Of a stretch of DNA of 34,319 bases, positions 9,038 to 16,627 are shown one piece after another. The stretch is taken from positions 1 through 34,319 of IMG/VR virus record IMGVR_UViG_3300022871_000061. The stretch is one strand, 5' to 3'. Position 1 is the first letter of the stretch. Each line of letters opens with the position of its first letter. Source of the DNA: a virus. The translations under genes and the position numbers were made by a program. The notes beneath the pieces were generated by a model. It searched no databases. It had not been told where the DNA came from and was given only the letters and a program-made list of their open reading frames with translations.

Positions 9038-10654
9038 TTACGTTTTAACATTTGGTTGATAAAGTTCGTTTAGAGGTTTATAGTGAGCCACTATCGCATT
9101 AAGCTCCCAACTCTTTGTAGAAGTTGTATCGGTTATAGTTATTTCAATGTTTCTTCCTTGTTTATTTATAGGTATTTTTACCCAATCCCCTCCCCCACTA
9201 TCAGCGAGAGAAAGTGATCCAGCACCCACACCTATTGTTGGTGTTCCTATTGCTCCTATACCTATTCCAGCTGCTCCAGTATTTCCAATTAAAATATCTA
9301 AAGTTTCTGCTACTTCTCCGTCTATCTTAATAGTGATAGTTACATCTCCAGCAGTCTTACCAAAATATAGTTCTGCGTCTAAAAAGAATTTAACTTGTGA
9401 AAGGTTTTTTTCTATTCCATATTTCTTTGAAACAAAGCTGGTCGAAATGTTATATCCAGGGTCTTTTTTTATATCTTCATCAAAGTAGTAAATCTTTCCA
9501 TCTACAGGTGAGCCGAAATATAGTTTAGTTTCTCCACTAGGATTTTTCCATTCACAGAAACAATTAGCTCCGATATAAGTTCCAGTTCCTCCAGCTACTT
9601 GAAATTCCCACCAACCTAATCTCTGTCTGTCATAAACTAGGAAAGTATCGTTATAAGTTCCACCAGCCGAAGTATAAGAAAGATAATAATGATTATCAAA
9701 GAAAATTCCTTCTACATCATCTAGTCTGTCTTTCTGAATTGCTTTTAGTTTTGGGTCTACTCTTAGAGAAACTATGTTAGTTCTAATCTGGTCTAAGATG
9801 TTTGGCTCATATCCAGTAGCGAATACTCCAACCTCATTGAACATAAAGTTATCATTTTCAACTGTGTCGATAGAATGATGTGAATCTGTTCCCCTAGAAG
9901 GGTCTACTAATTCTAATGAAATAAGTTGAGCAGCGTCAGAGCCTACTGTGGCTCTCCATAGACTTCGTTCCTTAACAGGGTATAAGTAATCTTGATGTTT
10001 AAAGAACCCATTCAATATTTGTCCGTCTGATTGTGATACATATTTAGAAGTTGCTAACGGGTTGTTGGTAGCGTGATAAGTAAAATTTCCAATAGCATTT
10101 CCAGGTGCTACACCTGTTGCTCCGTCTCCACTTCTATAAAGTTTAGTTTCATTTCCTGAAGTTGTGTTTCCAGTAGCCCATAAACAACTCTTGTAAAAGA
10201 TAAGGTATCTAGCTTTTATTGAGCCAGTCTCTTCTCTCATTGTAGTTCCGTCAAAGTATCTGATGTTTTCTACTCCATTTCCTACAAAGGTTTTACCACC
10301 AGCTTGAGAGAAATCTGCTCTCTGAGCTGTTGAGAAAACATTACTAGAAGCAGGAACACTAGATAGTGCTACTGCAGTTCCAGTTGATACATCAGTTAGT
10401 GAGCCATTACTCATAGCTAACATCTTTCTAGTCGAGCCACTATAATAAGTTCCCAGTCCGTCAATAGGTTTATCTCCTGCTACTTCTCCAAAGAGAACTA
10501 CACCAGGTCTTTTTGCAATAGAGTTTTTACCAACAGCCCAAACATTCCAACCATCCATACATTCGTTGTCGGCTATCATTGTGTCTCTTGTAAATAAGTT
10601 TATACCTTTTCCTAGGTCGTCTTGGTGAAAAGTTTTAATTCCTTTTGTTGCCAT
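9038..10654 (-). CDS. Tail protein, beta-propeller-like (hub/stabiliser type)
   Basis: 538 residues. The N-terminus (GKGINLFTRDTMIADNECMDGWNVW) and the following blades with repeated RPGV, YYSG, GNG-x-x-x-IRYFDG and LYRSGDG phrases match the pattern of phage tail proteins that form a beta-propeller-like ring at the head-tail joint or hub of short-tailed phages. The C-terminal ~120 residues are a separate beta domain ending with Gly-rich and acidic segments. It directly follows the adaptor-like gene with only 4 bases between, as in podovirus tail operons. The upstream AAGGA lies about 10 bases from ATG, a weak Shine-Dalgarno. The fold assignment is inferred from sequence texture and gene order. 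Confidence 0.6.
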   Translation of the reverse strand: MATKGIKTFHQDDLGKGINLFTRDTMIADNECMDGWNVWAVGKNSIAKRPGVVLFGEVAGDKPIDGLGTYYSGSTRKMLAMSNGSLTDVSTGTAVALSSVPASSNVFSTAQRADFSQAGGKTFVGNGVENIRYFDGTTMREETGSIKARYLIFYKSCLWATGNTTSGNETKLYRSGDGATGVAPGNAIGNFTYHATNNPLATSKYVSQSDGQILNGFFKHQDYLYPVKERSLWRATVGSDAAQLISLELVDPSRGTDSHHSIDTVENDNFMFNEVGVFATGYEPNILDQIRTNIVSLRVDPKLKAIQKDRLDDVEGIFFDNHYYLSYTSAGGTYNDTFLVYDRQRLGWWEFQVAGGTGTYIGANCFCEWKNPSGETKLYFGSPVDGKIYYFDEDIKKDPGYNISTSFVSKKYGIEKNLSQVKFFLDAELYFGKTAGDVTITIKIDGEVAETLDILIGNTGAAGIGIGAIGTPTIGVGAGSLSLADSGGGDWVKIPINKQGRNIEITITDTTSTKSWELNAIVAHYKPLNELYQPNVKT

Positions 10655-10658
10655 ATTA

Positions 10659-11252
10659 TTATGATCCTTGAACCATTAAAAAATCTAAATTATCGTCATT
10701 CTTCATTTTATCGCTATTCATTTCTACTATTCTTGAGTCTACTTCTTGTAGTGAGCGTTCAGCGTCTTCAAATGGGTCTGATTCACTCCTACGAAGCATT
10801 GCATAAGCATAAGCGACTGGTGCTTCTGGGTCAGTTACAAAACATTCGTCAGTGTCTAAAGACATAGGTGAAGGATAGTAGTAGTATTGAATATCGTATT
10901 CTTGGTCTGAATCTGTATTTAAGTAGAATCCATTAAAATGGTCTCCACTTATCCAATAAACATATCCATTTTGTTGGTCTAGGTCGTCTTGTCCTACTTG
11001 AACCATCTCTGTATCGTCTAAAAACACTCTAAATATGCTTTTAAAGTTCTCTGGTAGAGCTATTGTTCCATTTACTGTTGTAAGCGAGGTGGTTGCTTGT
11101 ATGTTAGTTTTCCTTGCACAATAGTTTTGACCTTTATTTAAAAGTCTTGTCCATAGTGATAGAGTTGTTGCTTTAGTTGGTAGAGTCCCAGAGTTATGTC
11201 TGTCAGCTAAACTTTGTTTTAAATCTGCTAGGGTTTGTTTTACGAATGCCAT
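10659..11252 (-). CDS. Head-tail adaptor / connector-like protein
   Basis: 197 residues. An N-terminal helical part (LADLKQSLADRHNSG) is followed by the segment TSLTTVNGTIALPENFKSIFRVFLDD, typical of adaptor proteins that bind under the portal in short-tailed phages. A Tyr-rich beta region and an acidic helical tail complete the protein. Its place upstream of the propeller-like tail gene supports an adaptor role. The start has the context TATAAAAACTATG instead of a Shine-Dalgarno. An intergenic hairpin (11272-11306) lies just upstream. Family membership is inferred; it could be another head-completion protein. Confidence 0.5.
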   Translation of the reverse strand: MAFVKQTLADLKQSLADRHNSGTLPTKATTLSLWTRLLNKGQNYCARKTNIQATTSLTTVNGTIALPENFKSIFRVFLDDTEMVQVGQDDLDQQNGYVYWISGDHFNGFYLNTDSDQEYDIQYYYYPSPMSLDTDECFVTDPEAPVAYAYAMLRRSESDPFEDAERSLQEVDSRIVEMNSDKMKNDDNLDFLMVQGS

Positions 11253-11271
11253 AGTTTTTATAAATTACTTA

Positions 11272-11306
11272 ATTCTGGAAGCGAACTCTACAAACACTCC
11301 CAGAAT
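11272..11306 (-). other. Intergenic hairpin with AGAGTT loop
   Basis: Read on the transcribed strand, ATTCTGG pairs with CCAGAAT (7 bp, perfect). The stem continues with GAGTG/CGCTT (five pairs, two wobble) around an 11-base loop TTTGTAGAGTT. It lies between an acidic structural protein gene and the adaptor gene. No T-run follows, so it is not a classical terminator. An RNA processing, stability or translation-control role is possible. Confidence 0.4.
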
Positions 11307-11314
11307 AAAACAAT

Positions 11315-11788
11315 CTATCCGTCAAGTAGAGTTTTAAATGATGCCTTTTTTTCTTTTAAGGCGTTAAATTTGTTTAAGACTTTAATATACTCAGATATTC
11401 TTTTAAGTCTTGTAAAAGTTTCGAGCCTTTCCGAGCCAGCTTCTTCTTCAATTTCTTGTAGAACTTTTTCGTAGTTTTCAATGTTATTTTCATACTGTTT
11501 TTCTGCTATTTGACTTTTTATATATTTATCTATATGAGAGACTTGCATCTTTAATGGAAACTCTCCTGCGAACTCTTTTATCTTAAAATGACTCTCAATA
11601 AACTTTGTTCGGTGTAATCCTTCCCAAACTTCAATATTCTTTTCGTCTGCTGTAAGCTCGTCTGTGGCAGGACTTTCATTACCCTGTAGTTTATCCCCTT
11701 CTGGTAGGTTAGACGGCTGTGGCGACTCCTGTGAGCTTGTAGGGGCTTCTGGTGTTGCTGCTACTGGTTCTCTGAAAGAATCCGACAT
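11315..11788 (-). CDS. Acidic protein with coiled-coil C-terminus, unknown
   Basis: 157 residues. The first ~55 are Pro/Ser/Glu/Thr-rich and probably disordered; the remaining ~100 are charged and helical, with likely coiled coil (QIAEKQYENNIENYEKVLQEI region). The start lies inside the 3' end of the aminotransferase gene (27-base overlap), so the sugar island and the tail operon are translationally linked here. No family recognised. The position after capsid and sugar genes and before the adaptor would suit a head-completion or assembly factor, but nothing in the sequence proves this. Confidence 0.5.
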   Translation of the reverse strand: MSDSFREPVAATPEAPTSSQESPQPSNLPEGDKLQGNESPATDELTADEKNIEVWEGLHRTKFIESHFKIKEFAGEFPLKMQVSHIDKYIKSQIAEKQYENNIENYEKVLQEIEEEAGSERLETFTRLKRISEYIKVLNKFNALKEKKASFKTLLDG

Positions 11789-12714
11789 ATCTTTTTACTT
11801 ATTTTAATTACTTCTTTTTCTGTTAAATCTTTGAGTGGTAAGTAGAGTCCTCGCTTCGACCATTTGTAAGCATTTAGCTTTTTATACTTTCGATTATACA
11901 TTGGTTGCATACTCATTGGTTTGAAGAAATATCTAGTCATCTTGACTGCCTCTTTTATATCCTCTTGACAATCTCCACAATCTATATCATACATCCATAC
12001 TGTGTCCCTCTTAGGCATCTTAATTTCTTCTGGTAAGTATTTATCCCACCATTTCTCTATCTGTCTTCGGTCTTTTATTATCTTTTTAAAATTCTTTACT
12101 TGTTTTAGTCCTTTTTCTGCCTGCATACTGGTCATTCTGAAGTTATACCCCATTTTGGGGTGGATCAGAGTCCTTTCTTCGTCAAAATACATATTTGCCA
12201 GTAATTTAATCTCATCTGCTACTAATCTGTCGTTTGTAAGGCACATTCCTCCTTCTTCGGTATGGATTATCTTATTGTCATAGAACGAGTAGCAAGCTAT
12301 GTCTCCTTGAGGCATAATTCCGTGAGCTTCTGCCATATCCTCAATAATGTAGAGTCTGTGTTTAAATCTTTCTACTATTTCAGGCATATTGCATTGTCTT
12401 CCGTAAATATGGACTGGAATAATAGCTTTTGTCTTCTTTGTTATCTTTATCTTGTCTAGGTCTATATTCAAATCGTCTTTACAATCTACGAATATAGGGG
12501 TTGCTCCTGTGTAGCTTACAGCCCAAGCAGTAGCTATCATTGTAAACTCTGGAACAATAACTTCGTCTCCTTTTCCTATTCCGCACGCTTTAAGGGCAAG
12601 AAACAAAGAATTAGTGCCACTATTACAACATATACCATAATCATAAGAGTTATGTTTAGCCCAAGCTTTTTCAAATTTATTTAATGAGTTCACACTTGTA
12701 CGTGTCTTTAGCAT
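11761..12714 (-). CDS. DegT/DnrJ/EryC1-type sugar aminotransferase
   Basis: 317 residues, PLP-dependent fold type I family that aminates keto-sugar nucleotides. Visible landmarks are NSGTNSLFLAL (about residues 31-41), VPEFTMIAT, the cofactor-binding D126 in IIEDMAEAHG and the Schiff-base Lys148 in SFYDNKIIHTEEGGM. The C-terminal MGYNFRMTSMQAEKGL block resembles GDP-perosamine synthase-like members. The usual GEGG is EEGG here. It is about 40-50 residues shorter than typical at the N-terminus, beginning just before the first PLP-domain helix. The ATG lies within the 3' end of the cupin gene and has AGGA eight bases upstream. Likely substrate: the 4-keto product of the GDP-mannose dehydratase encoded upstream, possibly after methylation. 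Substrate is inferred from the gene set. Confidence 0.85.
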   Translation of the reverse strand: MLKTRTSVNSLNKFEKAWAKHNSYDYGICCNSGTNSLFLALKACGIGKGDEVIVPEFTMIATAWAVSYTGATPIFVDCKDDLNIDLDKIKITKKTKAIIPVHIYGRQCNMPEIVERFKHRLYIIEDMAEAHGIMPQGDIACYSFYDNKIIHTEEGGMCLTNDRLVADEIKLLANMYFDEERTLIHPKMGYNFRMTSMQAEKGLKQVKNFKKIIKDRRQIEKWWDKYLPEEIKMPKRDTVWMYDIDCGDCQEDIKEAVKMTRYFFKPMSMQPMYNRKYKKLNAYKWSKRGLYLPLKDLTEKEVIKISKKICRILSENQ

Positions 12715-13018
12715 AATTTTTTCCTATTCTTTTACCTATACATATTGATACCATTTCACTATCTGTTAAAGCCTTATAAGCGTGAGGACAATTTCTTGGG
12801 AAAAAAGCATCATCCCCTTTGTCTAATCTGTATTCAACTTCATTATGGCTTACTAACACTTTCCCTTTCAATATAATATCCTGTTGGTCTGTATATTTAT
12901 GATAATGGTTTCCTCTGATAGCTCCCTTCTTAAATGTTATATGAGTTATCGAGAAATCTTTTCCTACCATTAGGTCTTTAATCGTTCCCCTTTTGTCTTT
13001 TATTGTCTCGAGTTTCAT
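12677..13018 (-). CDS. Cupin-fold sugar-modifying protein
   Basis: 113 residues with both cupin motifs. Motif 1 is G-A-I-R-G-N-H-Y-H with a following Asp-Gln-Gln-Asp (about residues 32-47); motif 2 is FFPRNCPHAY (about 72-81). Small cupins in sugar clusters are often WxcM/FdtA-like ketoisomerases or RmlC-like epimerases acting on 4-keto-6-deoxy sugar nucleotides, which fits the gene neighbours. It overlaps the methyltransferase upstream (41 bases) and the aminotransferase downstream (38 bases). The start context is GTAAAACTCTATG. The reaction cannot be decided from sequence alone; isomerase is the best guess. Confidence 0.75.
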   Translation of the reverse strand: MKLETIKDKRGTIKDLMVGKDFSITHITFKKGAIRGNHYHKYTDQQDIILKGKVLVSHNEVEYRLDKGDDAFFPRNCPHAYKALTDSEMVSICIGKRIGKNYAKDTYKCELIK

Positions 13019-14189
13019 AGAGTTTTACTTCTGGTAAAGGTACTATCCAAGTGCCTTTATACTCAGAGTTATTTTTAATTATTTCTTCTGCGAAATTCCA
13101 AGCTAGTATTAAAGCATAATCAGGTTGTCTTTTGATTAGCTCTTCATCTCCAACTATCTTTATTTTTGTTCCTGGAGTATATCTTCCAATTTTTAATTTA
13201 CTTTTTTCTGTTACGAAATCTATATACTTTCCTATTCCTGTGTAATTTAGTAGTGTCATTCCTTTAGCTGGAGAACTTACGCAAGCAATAGACTTTCCTT
13301 GCCTGCTAAGACTATAAATGAAATCAAATAACCTTTCTGAATGATTTTTTGCGACTTCTCCCCAACCACTTAAATCTTTTTTATCCCAATCTTCTTTGTC
13401 AGCACTTTCCTTAACTATCGGCTTAACTGTATGTTCGCCTTTTCTTGCTATATAACATCTGAAAGCTCCTCCGTGTAATTCACTAAACTTAACATCAAAT
13501 ATCTCTAGTCCGTGTTTCTCTAAGAATTTCATTACTGGTTTAACCGACAAATAAAGTAAATGTTGGTGATAAACTGTATCGTATTCTAATCCTTTTAAGA
13601 ACTCTCCGAAGTGTGGTGATTCAAATACAAATACTCCTTTAGTCTTCAATATCTTTTTCAATCCTATAATGAAGTCGTCGTGATCGTGAACGTGAGCAAA
13701 TACATTCGTTCCAGTTACAATATCTGCTCTATCTATGTCTCTTGCTAGTTCGCTATTGAAAAAATCTGTTATCGTGTCTACTCCTCTCTTTCTTGAGATA
13801 TCTGTTACTTCTTTGCAAGGGTCTATATTTAAAACTTTAAATCCTCTTTCTTTAAATTTTAGTGATAGTGTTCCGTCGTTTCCTCCAATGTCAATCGCTA
13901 GTCCTTTCTTAACTCCTGATTTTTCTATCACGTCGTCTGCTAGTTCTCCCCAATGCTTTCCTGCTGTATCTGTAATTGAGGCTTCATATAAATAATCTTC
14001 TGTATACATTACTTCTTTCTCAACGTTGTAAGATAGTTGAGCTAGTCCACAATCTGGACACATCATTAGAACTAATGGATACCTTGTCTCTGGTTCGTCG
14101 TTTGTCTTTCTAAATTGGTCTGAGTGAGGGTGATAACCTAAGTCCAGAAACTTATACAGGTTGTCCTCTTTACATAATCTACATTTCAT
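12978..14189 (-). CDS. SAM-dependent sugar C-methyltransferase (TylCIII/NovU type)
   Basis: 403 residues. An N-terminal zinc-binding domain (CRLC near residue 3 and CPDCGLAQL near residue 44) is followed by a class I SAM-binding fold with AIDIGGNDGTL (about residue 98) and GTNVFAHVHD (about 160). The C-terminal domain (LHGGAFRCYI about residue 240, SPAKGMTLLNY about 305) has the order seen in C-methyltransferases acting on 4-keto-deoxysugar nucleotides. The length suits the family. It starts 5 bases after the stop of a DUF1737-like gene, in the context TAAACTCTATG. Within this island it would add a methyl branch to the sugar made by the GMD. Confidence 0.85.
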   Translation of the reverse strand: MKCRLCKEDNLYKFLDLGYHPHSDQFRKTNDEPETRYPLVLMMCPDCGLAQLSYNVEKEVMYTEDYLYEASITDTAGKHWGELADDVIEKSGVKKGLAIDIGGNDGTLSLKFKERGFKVLNIDPCKEVTDISRKRGVDTITDFFNSELARDIDRADIVTGTNVFAHVHDHDDFIIGLKKILKTKGVFVFESPHFGEFLKGLEYDTVYHQHLLYLSVKPVMKFLEKHGLEIFDVKFSELHGGAFRCYIARKGEHTVKPIVKESADKEDWDKKDLSGWGEVAKNHSERLFDFIYSLSRQGKSIACVSSPAKGMTLLNYTGIGKYIDFVTEKSKLKIGRYTPGTKIKIVGDEELIKRQPDYALILAWNFAEEIIKNNSEYKGTWIVPLPEVKLYETRDNKRQKGND

Positions 14190-14194
14190 AGAGT

Positions 14195-14365
14195 TTATTT
14201 ATCTTGTTTATATTTAACTAATACCTGATACAAGTAGCAATCTCTATCTGCTCCTATACCACCAAATGGTTGCCACCCGAATCTTAATATTAAATCTGAA
14301 ACTTGTTCTTCAACCCTTTCACAATTTTTACCCCAAATAATTTTATATTCTAATATTTTTTCCAT
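14195..14365 (-). CDS. Small DUF1737-like protein
   Basis: A 56-residue gene read directly from the sequence, beginning MEKILEYKIIWG. The pattern YK-I-I, a helix with VEEQVSDLI, then GWQPFGGIG and YLYQVLVKY matches the compact alpha/beta DUF1737 type (YKVV...L...V...GW-x-x-GG...QAMV). These domains are common in phages and have no settled function. It has the motif TATAAACTCTATG at its start and ends with TAA 5 bases before the methyltransferase ATG. Both neighbours are sugar enzymes, but nothing shows it takes part in that pathway. Confidence 0.7.
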   Translation of the reverse strand: MEKILEYKIIWGKNCERVEEQVSDLILRFGWQPFGGIGADRDCYLYQVLVKYKQDK

Positions 14366-14370
14366 AGAGT

Positions 14371-15309
14371 TTATATCATTTTATTAACTAAATCTTTTCC
14401 TCTTGTTTTTGCTACCCATCCTAGCTTCTCTTTAGCCTTAGAAGGGTTGCCCTTTAGCATTGGCACGTCTGTTGGTCTATTGTAATCATCTTGGCTAAGT
14501 ATCTTGATTGGTCTCCCAGTAACTTCTTCTACCCATCCAACAAACTCCTTAACTGTATTTGTTTGTCCTGTGGCTAGAATATAGTCGTCAGGTTTTTCTT
14601 GTTGTAACATTCTCCACATTCCTTCTACATATTCAGGTGCATATCCCCAATCTCTTGAAGCGTCTGTATTTCCTAGGTGGACTTCTCCTTTCGGTGCTTC
14701 GTTTATAATCTTCTTAGTAACGAAGTTATCTCCTCTCCTCTTGCTTTCGTGATTAAATAAAATTCCGTTGCAGATAAACATTCCGTAAGCTTCTCGGTAA
14801 TTCTTGCATATCTGGTAGGCATAGAGTTTTGCTGTTCCATAAGGACTTACTGGATTCATTCTTGATTCTTCTGTGTATGTCTCCTTACTTAGTCCATCAA
14901 ACAATTCGCTTGTTGAGGCTTGGTAAATCTTTGGACTTATTCCGAGTACCCTGATTGCCTCTAAGAGGTTCAGAACTCCAATGCCAGTCGTCTGTGCTGT
15001 ATACCAAGGTGTTTCCCAACTAACTTGAACGTGTGATTGAGCAGCTAGATTGTAAACTTCATCAGGCTTGCTTTCCTTTAAAGCCCAGAGTAGTGAGTAA
15101 GGATCAGTCATATCTCCGTAGTGGAGTTTAATATCTAGTCCTTCTATTTTCTCTCTATTAAATGTACTAGCTCTCCTAACAAGTCCATGAACTTCATATC
15201 CTTTCTTTAACAAGAGTTCAGCTAGATAGCTTCCATCCTGGCCGTTCACGCCACTAACGAATGCGACTTTCTTTCTTTTTATATCTTCCTTTTTTATCTC
15301 TTGGTGCAT
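14371..15309 (-). CDS. gmd: GDP-mannose 4,6-dehydratase
   Basis: 312 residues, extended short-chain dehydrogenase family. It converts GDP-mannose to GDP-4-keto-6-deoxymannose with bound NADP. Seen: the Rossmann motif G-V-N-G-Q-D-G (residues 20-26), catalytic T133 and E135 in ASTSELFD, Y157 and K161 in SPYGTAK, and the GMD signature [18 protein letters not shown] (about 184-201). It is 30 or more residues shorter at the C-terminus than most homologues. The first ~14 residues (start to RKK) are atypical and lie inside the 3' end of the HNH gene; a relic of an older 5' end lies beyond that HNH gene at about 15735-15770. No Shine-Dalgarno precedes the ATG, so translation may depend on the HNH gene. 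Confidence 0.92.
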   Translation of the reverse strand: MHQEIKKEDIKRKKVAFVSGVNGQDGSYLAELLLKKGYEVHGLVRRASTFNREKIEGLDIKLHYGDMTDPYSLLWALKESKPDEVYNLAAQSHVQVSWETPWYTAQTTGIGVLNLLEAIRVLGISPKIYQASTSELFDGLSKETYTEESRMNPVSPYGTAKLYAYQICKNYREAYGMFICNGILFNHESKRRGDNFVTKKIINEAPKGEVHLGNTDASRDWGYAPEYVEGMWRMLQQEKPDDYILATGQTNTVKEFVGWVEEVTGRPIKILSQDDYNRPTDVPMLKGNPSKAKEKLGWVAKTRGKDLVNKMI

Positions 15310-15673
15310 ACTTATTTTCGATTTTTCTATGCTGGCTATTTGATACCAGTATTAGATTATCGGTAGAATTATTTTGAGGATCCCCATCAATGTGATGAAC
15401 ATGCTCATTTGATAATAACTTTCTCTCAAGCTTTTTCTCCATTACTATTCTATGTATATACTTATCAGTAGCACTATCTCTTAAATATCCGTCTGGTCTA
15501 TGCTTTATTCCTCCCTTCCAATTCGGATGTTTTTCTCTTTTTAAATTTCCTAAATAACATTTCTTTGAACAATACTGAGCAGCTTTAAAATCTGATACTC
15601 TATTATATTGTTCTCTACGCATTCTCTTGCCACAACTTATACACTTTTTGTCTGGCAATACTAGTTTCCTCAT
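15254..15673 (-). CDS. HNH homing-type endonuclease overlapping the gmd start
   Basis: 139 residues. The N-terminal zinc-finger cysteines are C-x-x-C (about residues 14-17) and C-x-x-x-C (about 34-38). The HPNWKGG motif (about 49) and the HNH core [16 protein letters not shown] (about 98-113) follow. This architecture is typical of phage free-standing homing endonucleases. The gene has its own strong promoter (15703-15731). Its last ~18 codons overlap the gmd start in another frame by 56 bases, so the nuclease gene supplies the new 5' end of gmd. Start context CAAACCTATG, no Shine-Dalgarno. It appears to have inserted into gmd after the Gln codon of GVNGQ (see findings). Confidence 0.85.
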   Translation of the reverse strand: MRKLVLPDKKCISCGKRMRREQYNRVSDFKAAQYCSKKCYLGNLKREKHPNWKGGIKHRPDGYLRDSATDKYIHRIVMEKKLERKLLSNEHVHHIDGDPQNNSTDNLILVSNSQHRKIENKYAPRDKKGRYKKKESRIR

Positions 15674-15702
15674 AGGTTTGTTTTAATTAATTACCTATAA
15701 GT

Positions 15703-15731
15703 ATTCTAACATTACTGATTTAAAAGGTCAA
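15703..15731 (-). promoter_or_regulatory. Sigma70-type promoter for the HNH gene
   Basis: TTGACC (-35, 15726-15731), a 17-base spacer and TAGAAT (-10, 15703-15708), with an extended TG at TGTTAGAAT. Predicted start of transcription is about 15696, some 23 bases before the HNH ATG. It begins right at the end of the gmd relic and so seems to have come with the inserted element. It would also transcribe gmd and the sugar genes downstream. Confidence 0.7.
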
Positions 15732-15734
15732 GCC

Positions 15735-15770
15735 CTGTCCATTTACTCCTGTTATTAAGGCTTTTCTTCC
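15735..15770 (-). pseudogene. Relic of original gmd 5' end
   Basis: Twelve codons on the minus strand read G-R-K-A-L-I-T-G-V-N-G-Q, the textbook N-terminal beta strand and NADP motif of GDP-mannose dehydratases (usually KKALITGVNGQDG). After the CAG (Gln) codon the frame becomes GLTF and stops at TAA, at the promoter of the HNH gene. No in-frame ATG is present now, so the piece is not translated as a gene start. The intact gmd carries the same SGVNGQ coded with different third bases. This is the upstream half of the interrupted target gene. Confidence 0.7.
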
Positions 15771-15778
15771 GAGTGTGC

Positions 15779-16627
15779 CTACATTTCTCCAAGTTCCTTT
15801 TTCCATATTTGTAGATGTTTAAGAGTATAGTTTTCCCACGTCCAGTCCTTTACTTCGTTCTTCTCAAAGTCTGCGAATATCTTATTAAGTTCTTTCTGAT
15901 TAGTAAATGGTAATTCTATTTCTAAGTCTGGGTTAGGTCTTGAGATTATTCTTAGTCCTGCGTTCTTAGCGTCTACTTGGCTCTGAGCTAGTGAGTCTTC
16001 ATCTCCTGTATATAGTAAGTAATCTGATGTGTTAAGTATTTGCTCGTATAAGTCCATTGAAAACTCGTCTGTGTATTGGACTTGTATTCCTTTTAATTTC
16101 TTTAATACTTTTAACCAACCTGCTCCCATTATCCTAAAGATAACGCTTTTCTTATCTCCTAAACTTTTAACCAATTTAGTAAACATTTCAGGGTTCTTTC
16201 TTCCGTCCTCATAGTTCTTAGAAACGATTGCTACTATTTTAGGTCTTCTTATCATTCCATCGTGAGCGTGCATTACATAGTCTAGTTTCTTTGGGTCGCA
16301 ACCTTCTTTTATAAGGTCATTCATTATTCCAGGATTAAATGCAATTCCGTGTGCTGTCTTTAGACTTTTCTTAATTTTTTTAATCTTTGTTTCTTTGCTT
16401 TGATTCTTGTCTCCTGATATATGAGCTATCATCATTGAGTCTTTTCCTCCACTCGGTTTGTAAGCATTGAAATTGATATGATGGTTAATGTCAGCCTTTT
16501 CTGCTTTACCTGATACAGATACCTCGTGTCCTAGGTCTATCAGTTCTCTTTCTAACATTCTTGAATACTTGGTAAGAATAGATTCTATACCATAGTTCTG
16601 TTCGTAATTAATTATGTGTATTTTCAT
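15779..16627 (-). CDS. Glycosyltransferase, GT4-like
   Basis: 282 residues. It starts MKIHIINYEQNYGIESILTKYSRML, as in the N-terminal Rossmann half of GT-B glycosyltransferases. In the C-terminal half, PKIVAIVSKNYEDGRKNPEM marks the linker and start of the second domain, RIMGAGW is a GT4-like turn, and YTGDEDSLAQSQVDAKNAG occupies the place of the donor-binding E-x7-E loop. It is shorter than usual (about 350). It overlaps the upstream fused glycosyltransferase by one base (TAATG), so the two are coupled. It probably transfers the sugar made by the downstream enzymes; acceptor unknown. Confidence 0.75.
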   Translation of the reverse strand: MKIHIINYEQNYGIESILTKYSRMLERELIDLGHEVSVSGKAEKADINHHINFNAYKPSGGKDSMMIAHISGDKNQSKETKIKKIKKSLKTAHGIAFNPGIMNDLIKEGCDPKKLDYVMHAHDGMIRRPKIVAIVSKNYEDGRKNPEMFTKLVKSLGDKKSVIFRIMGAGWLKVLKKLKGIQVQYTDEFSMDLYEQILNTSDYLLYTGDEDSLAQSQVDAKNAGLRIISRPNPDLEIELPFTNQKELNKIFADFEKNEVKDWTWENYTLKHLQIWKKELGEM

